The notes beneath the pieces were generated by a model. It searched no databases, was not told where the DNA came from, and saw only the letters and a list, made by a program, of their open reading frames with translations. A program made the position numbers and the translations under genes. DNA of 34,189 nucleotides from an uncultured Marvinbryantia sp. (GTDB taxonomy: Bacteria > Bacillota > Clostridia > Lachnospirales > Lachnospiraceae). The DNA lies in the NCBI GenBank assembly GCA_934394985.1, contig CAKRRF010000028.1, positions 1 to 34,189 on the forward strand. The letters are read 5' to 3'. Positions 15,865-23,914 of this stretch are shown here, in pieces (position 1 is the first letter of the stretch; the number at the start of each line of letters is the position of its first letter).

Positions 15865-15903
15865 TTTTACAATTTGTAAAATTGTGCAAGATTGTGATAA
15901 GAT
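15865..15903 (+). promoter_or_regulatory. Promoter with overlapping 17-bp palindrome ahead of the oxidoreductase operon
   Basis: TTTTACAATTTGTAAAA (15865-15881) is a perfect inverted repeat with a 1-nt centre. Its right half contains TTGTAA (15874-15879), a plausible -35 box. TAAGAT (15898-15903) lies 18 nt later as -10. An operator over the -35 box would suit repression or activation by a nearby regulator such as the HTH domain encoded divergently (inference). Confidence 0.45.
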
Positions 15904-15941
15904 GAAGATATACAAAATGACGGAAACAGGAGAACTATTTC

Positions 15942-16202
15942 ATGGATAAGATTTTTGAAATTACCGCAAAAGAAGTTACGATACAGGTAAAAGATGAGCG
16001 GACAGGTGCAATATACAGCCGGACGCTGCCGATTGATTATTACGAAAATGCAAATGTGTTAAAGCTCAGCGGTGAGAATCTTGACGGGAGCAGTTCTTCT
16101 ATCGTGTTCTATTCCGCAAGGGGAATGGAAAGACTCAGAGATCTGACCGGCAGGGGGGCGGATGATGATCCATGCGGAACACATAAGCCGGAAGATCAGT
16201 AA
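15942..16202 (+). CDS. 86-aa protein of unknown function heading the oxidoreductase operon
   Basis: AGGAGA lies 8 nt before the ATG, and the gene ends 36 nt before the oxidoreductase start, so expression as first gene of the operon is well supported. The protein is soluble and acidic. It has a predicted beta-rich N-terminal two-thirds (FEITAKEVTIQVKDERTGAIYSRTLP...VLKLSGENLDGSSSSIVFYS), a short helix (ARGMERLRDL) and a polar tail containing a single Cys and a His (DDDPCGTHKPEDQ). I do not recognise a family. A small partner or assembly protein of the molybdenum enzyme is a guess from position only. Confidence 0.65.
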   Translation: MDKIFEITAKEVTIQVKDERTGAIYSRTLPIDYYENANVLKLSGENLDGSSSSIVFYSARGMERLRDLTGRGADDDPCGTHKPEDQ

Positions 16203-16238
16203 CATTGGAAGGTGTCATGTTGAAAGGAGGAAGGAATC

Positions 16239-19001
16239 ATGATAAAAAAGACGTTGAAGATTAATGGTGTTGAGAGAATTCTCATTCTTGATAAGGATGA
16301 GACACTGGCACAGGTTCTTCGTGATCATCTGCTTCTTACCGGATGTAAGATTGGCTGTGGGGAAGGTCATTGTGGAGCCTGTAATGTGATTATGAACGGA
16401 AAAGTGACCAGATCCTGTATTTATAAGATGAGCCGGGTACCGGATCATGCAGAGATTACCACGATTGAAGGTGTGGGAACTATTTCTGACATGCATCCGA
16501 TCCAGGTTGCATGGATGGCATACGGCTGTGCACAGTGTGGTTTCTGTTCACCTGGTTTTATTATTTCGGCAAAGGTTCTTCTTGATGAGAATCCGAGCCC
16601 GACGCGTGAAGAAGTAAGAGACTGGTTCCACAAACAGCGTAACCTTTGCCGCTGTACAGGTTATAAGCCATTGATTGATGCGACCATGGCAGCTGCGGCA
16701 GTTCTGCGTGGCGAGATGACAAAAGAAGATCTCGTATTCAAACAGACCGATGATTCTATCGTTGGTACCAATTACATCCGCCCGTCGGCAGCACAGAAAG
16801 TAACAGGTACCTGGGATTTCGGAGCAGATGATGCATTAAAGATGCCGTCCGGAACTCTTCGCCTTGCACTTACACAGGCAACGGTTTCTCATGCAAATAT
16901 TCTGAGTATTGACACAACAGAAGCAGAAAGCATGCCTGGTGTTGTACGCGTAATCACGGCAAAAGATATTAAGGCAGCAGGCGGAACCAATAAGATTAAT
17001 GGCCTTGTAATGCTTCCAAAACATAATAAGACAGACGGTTTCGAACGACCGGTACTTTGTGACGAAAAGATCTTCCAGTTTGGTGATGCCATTGCAATCG
17101 TAGCTGCAGATACAGAAGAACATGCCCGGGCAGCAGCAGATGCAGTGAAAGTGGAAATAGAAGAACTTCCTGCATATATGAATGCAATGGATGCGATTGC
17201 ACCGGATGCCGCAGAGATCCATCCTGGTATTCCAAATGCATTCTTTGAGACGAACTGTATCAAAGGCCCTGAATTTGACTGGGACAGTATTCCTGATTCA
17301 CAGCAGATGGAGATCGAATCCTACTGTTCACGTCAGCCACATCTCCATCTGGAGCCGGACTGTGGATATGGCTATATTGATGAAGACGGTATGATAACTG
17401 TTCATTCCAAATCCATCGGTATCCATCTTCATATGCCGATGATCGCAGACGGTATCGGCGTACCAATGGAAAATCTGAGACTTGTGCAGAACCATGCGGG
17501 AGGAACCTTTGGTTATAAGTTCTCTCCGACAAACGAGGCTCTGATCGGTGCGGCGGTTAAGATTCTGGAACGTCCTGTATCGCTGGTATTTAATCAGTTC
17601 CAGAATATTACCTATACAGGAAAGAGATCTCCTGCATTTATGAATATTAAGCTTGCAGCAGATGAACATGGTAAACTGCTTGCACTCTGGGGAAATAACT
17701 ATGTGGACCACGGTCCTTACTCAGAATTTGGTGATCTGCTTACCATGAGACTTTCTCAGTTTACAGGTGCCGGTTATGGAATTGATTCTATCCGTAACAA
17801 ATCTACCACGGTGTTTACAAACCATGCATGGGGCTCAGCATTCCGTGCTTATGGTTCTCCACAGTCCTATATGGGTTCAGAGATCGCAATAGATGTGCTG
17901 GCAGCCAAAATGGGAATCGATCCGTTCGATATCCGTGAGATGAACTGTTACAAAGAATCAGAAGGAAGTACTATCCCGACAGGTTATCCACCAGAGGTAT
18001 ACTGTGAAGAAGATCTGTTCAGAAAAGCACGTCCTCTGTATGAAGCAGCAAAGAAACGTGTAGCCGAAAAGAATGCAGCTTCTGATGGCAAGATAAAATA
18101 TGGTATTGGTGTATCCCTCGGTGTATATGGCTGTGGACTGGACGGTGTAGATACATCAAATGCATTTGCGGAACTGAATCCGGACGGAACGGTTACTATG
18201 TATGCAGCATGGGAAGATCATGGACAGGGCGCTGATATGGGTGTTCTGGTATCCTCGCATGAAACATTGCGTCAGGCCGGCATCAGACCAGAGCAGATTA
18301 AGCTCGTTATGAACGATACAAAGATCTGTCCGAATGCAGGACCTGCAGGTGGATCACGTTCACAGGTTATGTCAGGTAATGCATGCCGTCTGGCAGCAGA
18401 AAACCTGGTGGCAGCAATGAAGAAAGAAGACGGAACATTCCGTACCTATGATGAGATGATTGCAGAAGGCCTTGCAACAAAATATGAAGGTAACTGGGTA
18501 ACCACATTCTGCGCAGATCATCCGATTGATCAGGATACAGCACAGGGTGATCCGTTTGCAACTTATATGTATACCATTTTCCTTCCGGAGGTGGCAGTGA
18601 ATACAGAAACCGGTAAAGTTACGGTTGAAAAATTCACCTGTGTGGCTGACGTAGGTACGATTATGAACAGACTTCTTGTAGAAGGTAACTTCTACGGTGG
18701 ACTGGTACAGGGTATCGGCCTTGCTCTTTCAGAAGATTTTGAGGATCTGAACCACGATACGACTCTGAAGAATTGTGGTATCCCTTATCCAAAGGATGCA
18801 CCGGATGATATAGAGCTTCACTTCAATGAAACCTATCGTCCAAGTGGCCCTTATGGAGCTGCCGGCTGCGGTGAGGCTCCGCTGGATGCACCTCATCCTG
18901 CTATTCTGAATGCCATCTACAATGCAACGGGCGCACGTATCACACGTATTCCGGCCCGTCCGGAAAGGGTTCTTGCAGCATTAAAGGAACTTGAGAAATA
19001 A
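16239..19001 (+). CDS. mop: Mop-type molybdenum/2Fe-2S aldehyde oxidoreductase (xanthine oxidase family, no FAD domain)
   Basis: A 920-residue single-chain molybdenum hydroxylase. The plant-type ferredoxin domain has Cys40, 45, 48 and 60; the second 2Fe-2S domain has Cys100, 103, 137 and 139. By memory this numbering equals that of Desulfovibrio gigas Mop (907 aa). The molybdopterin cytosine dinucleotide domains follow: NHAGGTFGYKFSP (Q/GG loop), AFRAYGSPQSYMGSE, EDHGQGADMG and AGPAGGSRSQVMSGNA. The catalytic Glu (about residue 879) lies in YGAAGCGEAPLDAPHPAI. No FAD-binding domain is fused or encoded nearby, so electrons must leave through Fe-S partners, probably the protein at 19105. It oxidises aldehydes to carboxylates (or similar hydroxylations); the physiological substrate is not evident. 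AAAGGAGG precedes the ATG. Confidence 0.93.
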   Translation: MIKKTLKINGVERILILDKDETLAQVLRDHLLLTGCKIGCGEGHCGACNVIMNGKVTRSCIYKMSRVPDHAEITTIEGVGTISDMHPIQVAWMAYGCAQCGFCSPGFIISAKVLLDENPSPTREEVRDWFHKQRNLCRCTGYKPLIDATMAAAAVLRGEMTKEDLVFKQTDDSIVGTNYIRPSAAQKVTGTWDFGADDALKMPSGTLRLALTQATVSHANILSIDTTEAESMPGVVRVITAKDIKAAGGTNKINGLVMLPKHNKTDGFERPVLCDEKIFQFGDAIAIVAADTEEHARAAADAVKVEIEELPAYMNAMDAIAPDAAEIHPGIPNAFFETNCIKGPEFDWDSIPDSQQMEIESYCSRQPHLHLEPDCGYGYIDEDGMITVHSKSIGIHLHMPMIADGIGVPMENLRLVQNHAGGTFGYKFSPTNEALIGAAVKILERPVSLVFNQFQNITYTGKRSPAFMNIKLAADEHGKLLALWGNNYVDHGPYSEFGDLLTMRLSQFTGAGYGIDSIRNKSTTVFTNHAWGSAFRAYGSPQSYMGSEIAIDVLAAKMGIDPFDIREMNCYKESEGSTIPTGYPPEVYCEEDLFRKARPLYEAAKKRVAEKNAASDGKIKYGIGVSLGVYGCGLDGVDTSNAFAELNPDGTVTMYAAWEDHGQGADMGVLVSSHETLRQAGIRPEQIKLVMNDTKICPNAGPAGGSRSQVMSGNACRLAAENLVAAMKKEDGTFRTYDEMIAEGLATKYEGNWVTTFCADHPIDQDTAQGDPFATYMYTIFLPEVAVNTETGKVTVEKFTCVADVGTIMNRLLVEGNFYGGLVQGIGLALSEDFEDLNHDTTLKNCGIPYPKDAPDDIELHFNETYRPSGPYGAAGCGEAPLDAPHPAILNAIYNATGARITRIPARPERVLAALKELEK

Positions 19002-19043
19002 TTGAAAATGAGAGAATCATGTGGGAGTAAAAGCTGCCAGCTA

Positions 19044-19052
19044 TGATATAAT
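19044..19052 (+). promoter_or_regulatory. Possible internal extended -10 promoter
   Basis: TGATATAAT is a perfect TATAAT with the TGn extension. There is no recognisable -35 at the right distance. It lies between the oxidoreductase and the Fe-S protein genes and could give a secondary transcript beginning in the hairpin that follows. Confidence 0.35.
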
Positions 19053-19053
19053 C

Positions 19054-19079
19054 AGGGGAGACGGGAAACTGCCTCCCCT
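19054..19079 (+). other. Stable intercistronic hairpin with a GAAA-type loop
   Basis: AGGGGAG (19054-19060) pairs with CTCCCCT (19073-19079). Inside, CGG-GAAA-CTG can close a tetraloop after one A/C mismatch. Only TTT follows, then the Shine-Dalgarno of the next gene at 19089. It may attenuate transcription or protect the upstream mop message from exonucleases. Confidence 0.5.
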
Positions 19080-19104
19080 TTACAGACGAAAGGAGTATCA
19101 GGTG

Positions 19105-21399
19105 ATGACATACATACAGGAGAGAGGTTCTACTCATATTTATCATGTAAATCGAATGTCAAAAGAAGAGATGGATCATATGATCAGTCTCTGTGTTCAT
19201 GAGCAGCCGGCGTACTGTGTGGCAGCCTGCCCTTTCAAAGTAGATACAAAAGAGATGCTGTATTATGCAGCAAAAGGGAATTTTAAGAAAGCACTTGCAA
19301 TTTATGAGAAAATCACACCATTTCCGATGATTCTCTGTGACGGATGTACGGCGCCCTGTGAGGCATCGTGCAGACTCTGTGAACTTGGCGATGGTGTATC
19401 CATACGCGAAGTGGAACGCGCCATTGTCAGGTATGGAGAACCGGGAAAACGAAGCAGTGTGTTTCGGATCAGAAAGAAGAAAAGGGCAGCCATTTTTGGG
19501 TCTGGATTATTTCCATTGTTTCTTGCTGGAGAACTGGAAAAGAAGATGTATCCTGCCACAATTTACTGTCAGGAAGAAGATTATGAAGACTATATTGCAT
19601 CAGCAGCTGCGCACCTTTCAGAGTCAGACCGCAAAAATGAAGCAAAACGTCTGAAGTCCATGGATCTTTCTTTTGAATTTGGATGTAGTCTTACGGTTGC
19701 GTTTATCAGAGAAAAAATGGAACTGGCAGATGTGGTATGTGCATCAGAAGAAGTGGCTCAAAAGCTGGCTCCGGAAGAAGAGGCAGATCCGGAGATCATG
19801 TTAAGAGAGCAGGCGAAGATTGTCAGCGGATCAACAGAGTCTGTGATGGATGCAGCATTTGCAGCAAAGCGGGCTGCACTGACGGTGGATCTTCTGGTAC
19901 AGAATCTTTCACCACACAGCAACAGAGGCAGTGAAGGTGCTGTGACCACGAATCTATATACGAATATGGAAGGCATTTCAGGATCAGAAAGAATACCATG
20001 TGGCGTGGATGGGTATTCGAAGGAAGAAGCTGTGGAAGAAGCAAAACGCTGTATTCAGTGCCATTGTGACGAGTGTATGAAAGGCTGTGTGTATTTAAGC
20101 GAATATAAGAAACATCCGGGTCTGTTGGCTCGTGAGATTTATAATAATACGCAGATCATTATGGGCGACCATCCAATGAACAAACCAATGAATGCCTGTT
20201 CGCTTTGCGGGCAGTGTACAGTGACCTGTCCAAATGGATTTGATATGAGTCAGGTGTGTAAGTCTGCAAGAGAAAATATGGTATCTACCGATAAGATGCC
20301 GCTGGCACCTCATGAATTTGCACTGATGGATATGCTATTTTCAAATTCGGAGGCATTTTTAAGCAGGCCTCAGCCGGGATTTGAAACCTGCAGGTATGTA
20401 TTTTTTCCAGGATGCCAGGCAGGTGCCATCGCACCGGATGTGGTCATGCAGGCGTATGAGGATCTGAGTAAGCGGGCAGAAGGCGGCGTTGCGCTGATGC
20501 TGGGATGCTGCGGGGCAGTCAGTGAATGGGCAGGACGCTGTGAGATGACAGAAAAAGTAACGGAACAGCTGAAACAGGAGCTGGCCAAGCTGGGCAATCC
20601 AATCATAATCGCAGGTTGTCCGAGCTGTATGAAACAGTTAAAAGAAAGGATTGGTGCACAGGTCACCGGAATCTGGGAACTGTTAAAAGAAATCGGCCTT
20701 CCGGCACAGGCAAAAGGACTGGAGATACCGGTAGCTATCCATGATGCCTGTGGTGCCAGAGGAGATGCCCGGACACAGGATACGATACGGGAACTGCTGG
20801 CTGATATGGGATGTACCGTTGAGGAGACGGAATATTCCAGAGATTTCTCTCCGTGCTGTGGGTATGGTGGCCTGACGGCTTATGCCAATAAAGATATGGC
20901 AGCGAAAATGGCAGAAAAGTGTCTGGAACGGTCGGATGCACCATATATCACATATTGCATGGCATGCAGAGATCGGTTTGCCAGAGAAGGCAGAGAATCC
21001 AGGCATATCCTGGAGCTTCTGTATGGGGCTGCTGCCAGCAATATGCCGGATATCAGTGAAAAACGATATAACAGGCTGGTATTAAAAGAAACGCTTTTGA
21101 AAAATATCTGGAACGAGGAACGGATCATGGAGAAAAAAGAGTATACTGTTACCTATACAGAAGAGGCAATTTGCATGATGGATGAGCGTATGATTCTGAA
21201 AAGCGATGTGGAGCGGGTGCTGTCGGATTACAGAGCAAGTCAGGAAGCGATCCTGGATGAAGAAACAAAAGAACTGGTGACGAGAAGCAGACTGGGAAAT
21301 GTAACGTTCTGGGTGCGTTTTGTGGAAACAGAGGACGGATATCTGGTACGCAGAGCCTATAGTCATCGCATGAATATTATGAAAAGGGTGGGACAGTAA
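19105..21399 (+). CDS. Large Fe-S redox protein: GltD-like N-terminus, dicluster ferredoxin, two CCG (HdrB/GlpC-type) domains
   Basis: Start ATG 19105 follows AAAGGAG by 9 nt; the frame to 19021 is not used because a hairpin and no ribosome site lie there. Of 764 residues: 1-110 carry Cys30, 38, 42, 78, 81, 85, 89 and 92 as in the Fe-S domain of GltD/DPYD. Residues 125-290 hold a shortened, degenerate Rossmann region (AAIFGSGLFPLFL). Cys316, 319, 321, 324, 328 and 365, 368, 371, 375 form ferredoxin-like clusters. Residues 430-510 and 545-625 are two CCG domains (GC..., GCCG, GCPSC; DACG, PCCG, YCMAC). A terminal domain of about 90 aa follows. It probably accepts electrons from the Mop-type enzyme; the final acceptor is unknown. 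It matches what I recall near DVU_1558. Confidence 0.82.
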   Translation: MTYIQERGSTHIYHVNRMSKEEMDHMISLCVHEQPAYCVAACPFKVDTKEMLYYAAKGNFKKALAIYEKITPFPMILCDGCTAPCEASCRLCELGDGVSIREVERAIVRYGEPGKRSSVFRIRKKKRAAIFGSGLFPLFLAGELEKKMYPATIYCQEEDYEDYIASAAAHLSESDRKNEAKRLKSMDLSFEFGCSLTVAFIREKMELADVVCASEEVAQKLAPEEEADPEIMLREQAKIVSGSTESVMDAAFAAKRAALTVDLLVQNLSPHSNRGSEGAVTTNLYTNMEGISGSERIPCGVDGYSKEEAVEEAKRCIQCHCDECMKGCVYLSEYKKHPGLLAREIYNNTQIIMGDHPMNKPMNACSLCGQCTVTCPNGFDMSQVCKSARENMVSTDKMPLAPHEFALMDMLFSNSEAFLSRPQPGFETCRYVFFPGCQAGAIAPDVVMQAYEDLSKRAEGGVALMLGCCGAVSEWAGRCEMTEKVTEQLKQELAKLGNPIIIAGCPSCMKQLKERIGAQVTGIWELLKEIGLPAQAKGLEIPVAIHDACGARGDARTQDTIRELLADMGCTVEETEYSRDFSPCCGYGGLTAYANKDMAAKMAEKCLERSDAPYITYCMACRDRFAREGRESRHILELLYGAAASNMPDISEKRYNRLVLKETLLKNIWNEERIMEKKEYTVTYTEEAICMMDERMILKSDVERVLSDYRASQEAILDEETKELVTRSRLGNVTFWVRFVETEDGYLVRRAYSHRMNIMKRVGQ

Positions 21400-21620
21400 T
21401 GGCAGCAGAGAGAACTTATTATACGATTGATCCGGAAGGAAAACTGACCTGCATGAAATGCAAGGTCCCTCTTGTAAAAGGAAAGGCGAAATTCATGTAT
21501 CTGGAAAACGGTTTCCCTGTGGAAATGCCTGTCTGTCCGAAGTGTGGATTTGTTTATGTTCCGGAAGAACTGGCGCTTGGAAAGGTGCTGGCTGTGGAAC
21601 GTGCGCTGGAGGATAAATAG
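21399..21620 (+). CDS. Small double-CxxC redox/zinc-ribbon protein (DVU_1557-like)
   Basis: A 73-residue protein starting at ATG 21399, overlapping the upstream stop (TAATG). It has two knuckles, CMKCKVPL (about 17-24) and CPKCGFVYVPEEL (about 48-60), a rubredoxin/zinc-ribbon-like arrangement able to bind Fe or Zn. I recall a family called DVU_1557 redox protein in the same type of cluster. Position between the Fe-S protein and the methyltransferase suggests an electron carrier or metal-binding accessory. The next gene begins immediately after its stop. Confidence 0.78.
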   Translation: MAAERTYYTIDPEGKLTCMKCKVPLVKGKAKFMYLENGFPVEMPVCPKCGFVYVPEELALGKVLAVERALEDK

Positions 21621-22154
21621 ATGAACAGGCATCCGGGAGGGGAAGAGCAGACACTTCACCTTCTAAAAAGCATAGAACTGAAAAAGGGAATGAAAGCATT
21701 GGATCTTGGAGCAGGAGAAGGAGAGACGGTGCGAATTCTGAAATCATTTGGCGTGAATGTGCAGGGTGTGGATCTTTCACCACGAAGCGGTGATGTGGAA
21801 AACGGTGATTTTCTGCATCTGCAGTACCCATCAGACAGTATGGATCTTTGTATCAGTCAGTGTGCATTTTTTGTCAGCAGAGATCAGAAAAAAGCACTTT
21901 CGGAATGCTGGCGTGTCTTAAAAAAGGGTGGCTTTCTTTTGCTGTCGGATCTGGATACCGGGAAGCTTTCGGAAATGATAAAGCAGATCGGATTTACCAT
22001 TCTCCTTCAGGAGGATCAGACTGCTCTCTGGCGGGAATATTATCTGGAAGCAATCTGGACGGATTCTTTCTGCTGTGAAGAATATCAGCTTCTGCAGAAG
22101 GAATATAAAGGAACGAAACTGAGCTATACCATGGTGGTTGGCAGAAAGGAGTAG
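21621..22154 (+). CDS. Class I SAM-dependent methyltransferase (DVU_1556-like)
   Basis: A 177-residue Rossmann methyltransferase. Motif I is ALDLGAGEGETVRIL (about 28-42), the acidic loop is VQGVDLSPRS, motif IV/V lies in MDLCISQCAFFVS, and VLKKGGFLLLSDLD follows. It resembles the UbiE/Methyltransf_11 group. The ATG follows the previous stop directly, with GGAGG inside the upstream gene's end. The substrate is unknown. In the cluster it sits between the CxxC protein and the C-GCAxxG-C-C protein, so it may modify a cofactor or small molecule rather than a protein (inference). Confidence 0.85.
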   Translation: MNRHPGGEEQTLHLLKSIELKKGMKALDLGAGEGETVRILKSFGVNVQGVDLSPRSGDVENGDFLHLQYPSDSMDLCISQCAFFVSRDQKKALSECWRVLKKGGFLLLSDLDTGKLSEMIKQIGFTILLQEDQTALWREYYLEAIWTDSFCCEEYQLLQKEYKGTKLSYTMVVGRKE

Positions 22155-22157
22155 CGT

Positions 22158-22592
22158 ATGGATCTTTATGAAAGAATCATAGAACTGAGCAGTATGGGAT
22201 ATCATTGTTCACAGATGATGATGATCATGACACTGGAAACGATCGGGGAAGAGAATCCACAGCTGGTAAAGGCACTGGGCGGCCTGGGCGGTGGGATCGG
22301 TTACTGTGGAGATACCTGCGGATGTCTGACCGGAGGTGCCTGTGCGATTTCACTGTTTTTCGGTAATCTGGCGCCGGAGGAAAAAGAAGATCCGCAGATG
22401 AAACCGGCTGTGCAGGAATTATATCAGTGGTTTCATAAAAAGACGGAGGAAGAATTCGGAGCTTTTTATTGTAAGGATATTACTGCGCAGTTGGACTGGG
22501 GAGTGATTATGGAGAAATGCCCTGCACTGATAGCAGATACTTATACAAAAGTGATGGAAATACTGACAGAACGGGGGATAGTAGAACTTTGA
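22158..22592 (+). CDS. C-GCAxxG-C-C family redox protein (DVU_1555-like)
   Basis: A 144-residue protein preceded by AAAGGAG. It shows the family pattern: an N-terminal Cys in GYHCSQMM, the central YCGDTCGCLTGGACAISLFFG (the GCAxxG motif appears here as GCLTGG), then single Cys in FYCKDI and EKCPAL. Such proteins are thought to be redox or metal-cluster carriers, often beside selenium- or molybdenum-related genes. The stop (TGA, 22590-22592) overlaps the TTG start of the radical SAM gene. Confidence 0.85.
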   Translation: MDLYERIIELSSMGYHCSQMMMIMTLETIGEENPQLVKALGGLGGGIGYCGDTCGCLTGGACAISLFFGNLAPEEKEDPQMKPAVQELYQWFHKKTEEEFGAFYCKDITAQLDWGVIMEKCPALIADTYTKVMEILTERGIVEL

Positions 22593-23914
22593 TCACGATT
22601 GGAAAAACGAAAAGTGTATGTCCGGTATGTGGGAAGGTACTTCCGGCTGAAAAATGCATTGGTGAAGATGGAATTTATCTGATAAAGGAATGCGACCTTC
22701 ACGGGAAGTTTCAGACACTGATCTGGGAAGGAAGTGCAGCAGAGTACCTGTCCTGGGGAAGGGAAAATCTGTCGGCAGAGACACCCGTAAATCCGAAAAT
22801 CAGAGAAAGGACCTGTCCGGATAACTGCGGGCTCTGTGAGGAACATGAACGAAAAGGATGCTGTATGATCCTGGAACTCACGAAGCGCTGTAATCTGCAC
22901 TGTCCTGTCTGCTTTGCTTCAGCAGGAGAATGCCGGGAGAACCCGGATATGTCGATGGAGGAAATAGAAAAGCAGTATGATTTTCTGATGACTCACGGAG
23001 GACCATTCAATATACAGCTTTCAGGAGGAGAACCGACTATGCGGGAGGATCTGCCTGAGATCCTGCATATGGGGAGAGAAAAAGGATTTACTTTTTTTCA
23101 GCTGAATACCAATGGAATCCGTCTTGCACAGGAAGAAGGCTATGCCAGAAAACTGAAAAAAGCAGGGCTGAACACCGTATTTCTTCAGTTTGACGGTGTG
23201 ACAGATGATGTGTACCAGATCCTGCGGGGGCAGGCACTGATGGAACTGAAGGAAAAGGCTGTTTTAAACTGCGCAGAAGCGGAGCTTGGGATTGCGTTGG
23301 TACCGGTGATTGCGCCAGGAGTAAATGACATGCAGGTTGGAGATATCCTGAAGTTTGCGATGGATCATATGCCATTTGTGCGGGGGGTGCATTTTCAGCC
23401 GATCAGCTATTTTGGCAGGTGTTCCCAGCAGCGCCCGAAAACCCCGATTACCATACCCAGGATGCTGAAGCTGATGGAAGAGCAGACAGACGGACTTATG
23501 AAAGCAGAGGATTTTGCCGGCGGGGGCGCAGAAAATCCGTACTGTTCCTTTCATGCGAGTTATCTGCGAAAAGGGGAGCGGGAACTGAAACTTCTGGAAA
23601 AGAAATCAGGAAAAGGATGCTGTTGTACGACCAGCGACGATTCCAGGCAGTATGTGGAAAATCAGTGGAGCTACAGCACGAAAAAATATGATGACGGAGA
23701 AATGACGCAGACCGATGCACTGGATGAGTTTCTCATCCGGATTCATAATGAAACGTTTGCAGTATCCGGCATGATTTTTCAGGACGCCTGGAATCTGGAT
23801 CTTGACCGCCTGAAGAGGTGCTATATCTGCGAAGTGGATTCTGATTATGGCATGGTGCCGTTTTGTGCATACAATCTGACTAATTCGAAAGGAACCTATT
23901 TATACAGAAAGTGA
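22589..23914 (+). CDS. Radical SAM protein with N-terminal zinc knuckle (TrsS-like, Tes/MJ0619-type architecture)
   Basis: Start TTG 22589 overlaps the upstream TGA, with GGGGGA about 10 nt before; the frame to 22517 lies inside the upstream gene. The 441-residue protein has a Cys11/14/35-His38 knuckle and Cys76/80/83/91. The radical SAM CxxxCxxC is Cys101/105/108 in ELTKRCNLHCPVCF, followed by IQLSGGEPT. Distal features are CCC at 344-346 and Cys411/414/426. The arrangement is like tetraether-lipid-synthase-type radical SAM proteins, which bind extra clusters. I recall a family named radical SAM (seleno)protein TrsS in this neighbourhood; no in-frame UGA is present here. Reaction unknown. 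Its stop overlaps the GTG of the CoA ligase. Confidence 0.82.
   Translation: MITIGKTKSVCPVCGKVLPAEKCIGEDGIYLIKECDLHGKFQTLIWEGSAAEYLSWGRENLSAETPVNPKIRERTCPDNCGLCEEHERKGCCMILELTKRCNLHCPVCFASAGECRENPDMSMEEIEKQYDFLMTHGGPFNIQLSGGEPTMREDLPEILHMGREKGFTFFQLNTNGIRLAQEEGYARKLKKAGLNTVFLQFDGVTDDVYQILRGQALMELKEKAVLNCAEAELGIALVPVIAPGVNDMQVGDILKFAMDHMPFVRGVHFQPISYFGRCSQQRPKTPITIPRMLKLMEEQTDGLMKAEDFAGGGAENPYCSFHASYLRKGERELKLLEKKSGKGCCCTTSDDSRQYVENQWSYSTKKYDDGEMTQTDALDEFLIRIHNETFAVSGMIFQDAWNLDLDRLKRCYICEVDSDYGMVPFCAYNLTNSKGTYLYRK

Noticed and set aside
16239..19001. Selenium-dependent xanthine dehydrogenase as an alternative identity
   Set aside because: The Cys numbering, single-chain length and cluster partners fit the Mop aldehyde oxidoreductase type better; substrate remains unproven.
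22589..23914. Possible selenocysteine in the radical SAM gene, given that the family is named as (seleno)protein
   Set aside because: The frame is continuous with no in-frame UGA before the stop, and no SECIS-like hairpin was noticed; Cys occupies the CCC triplet.
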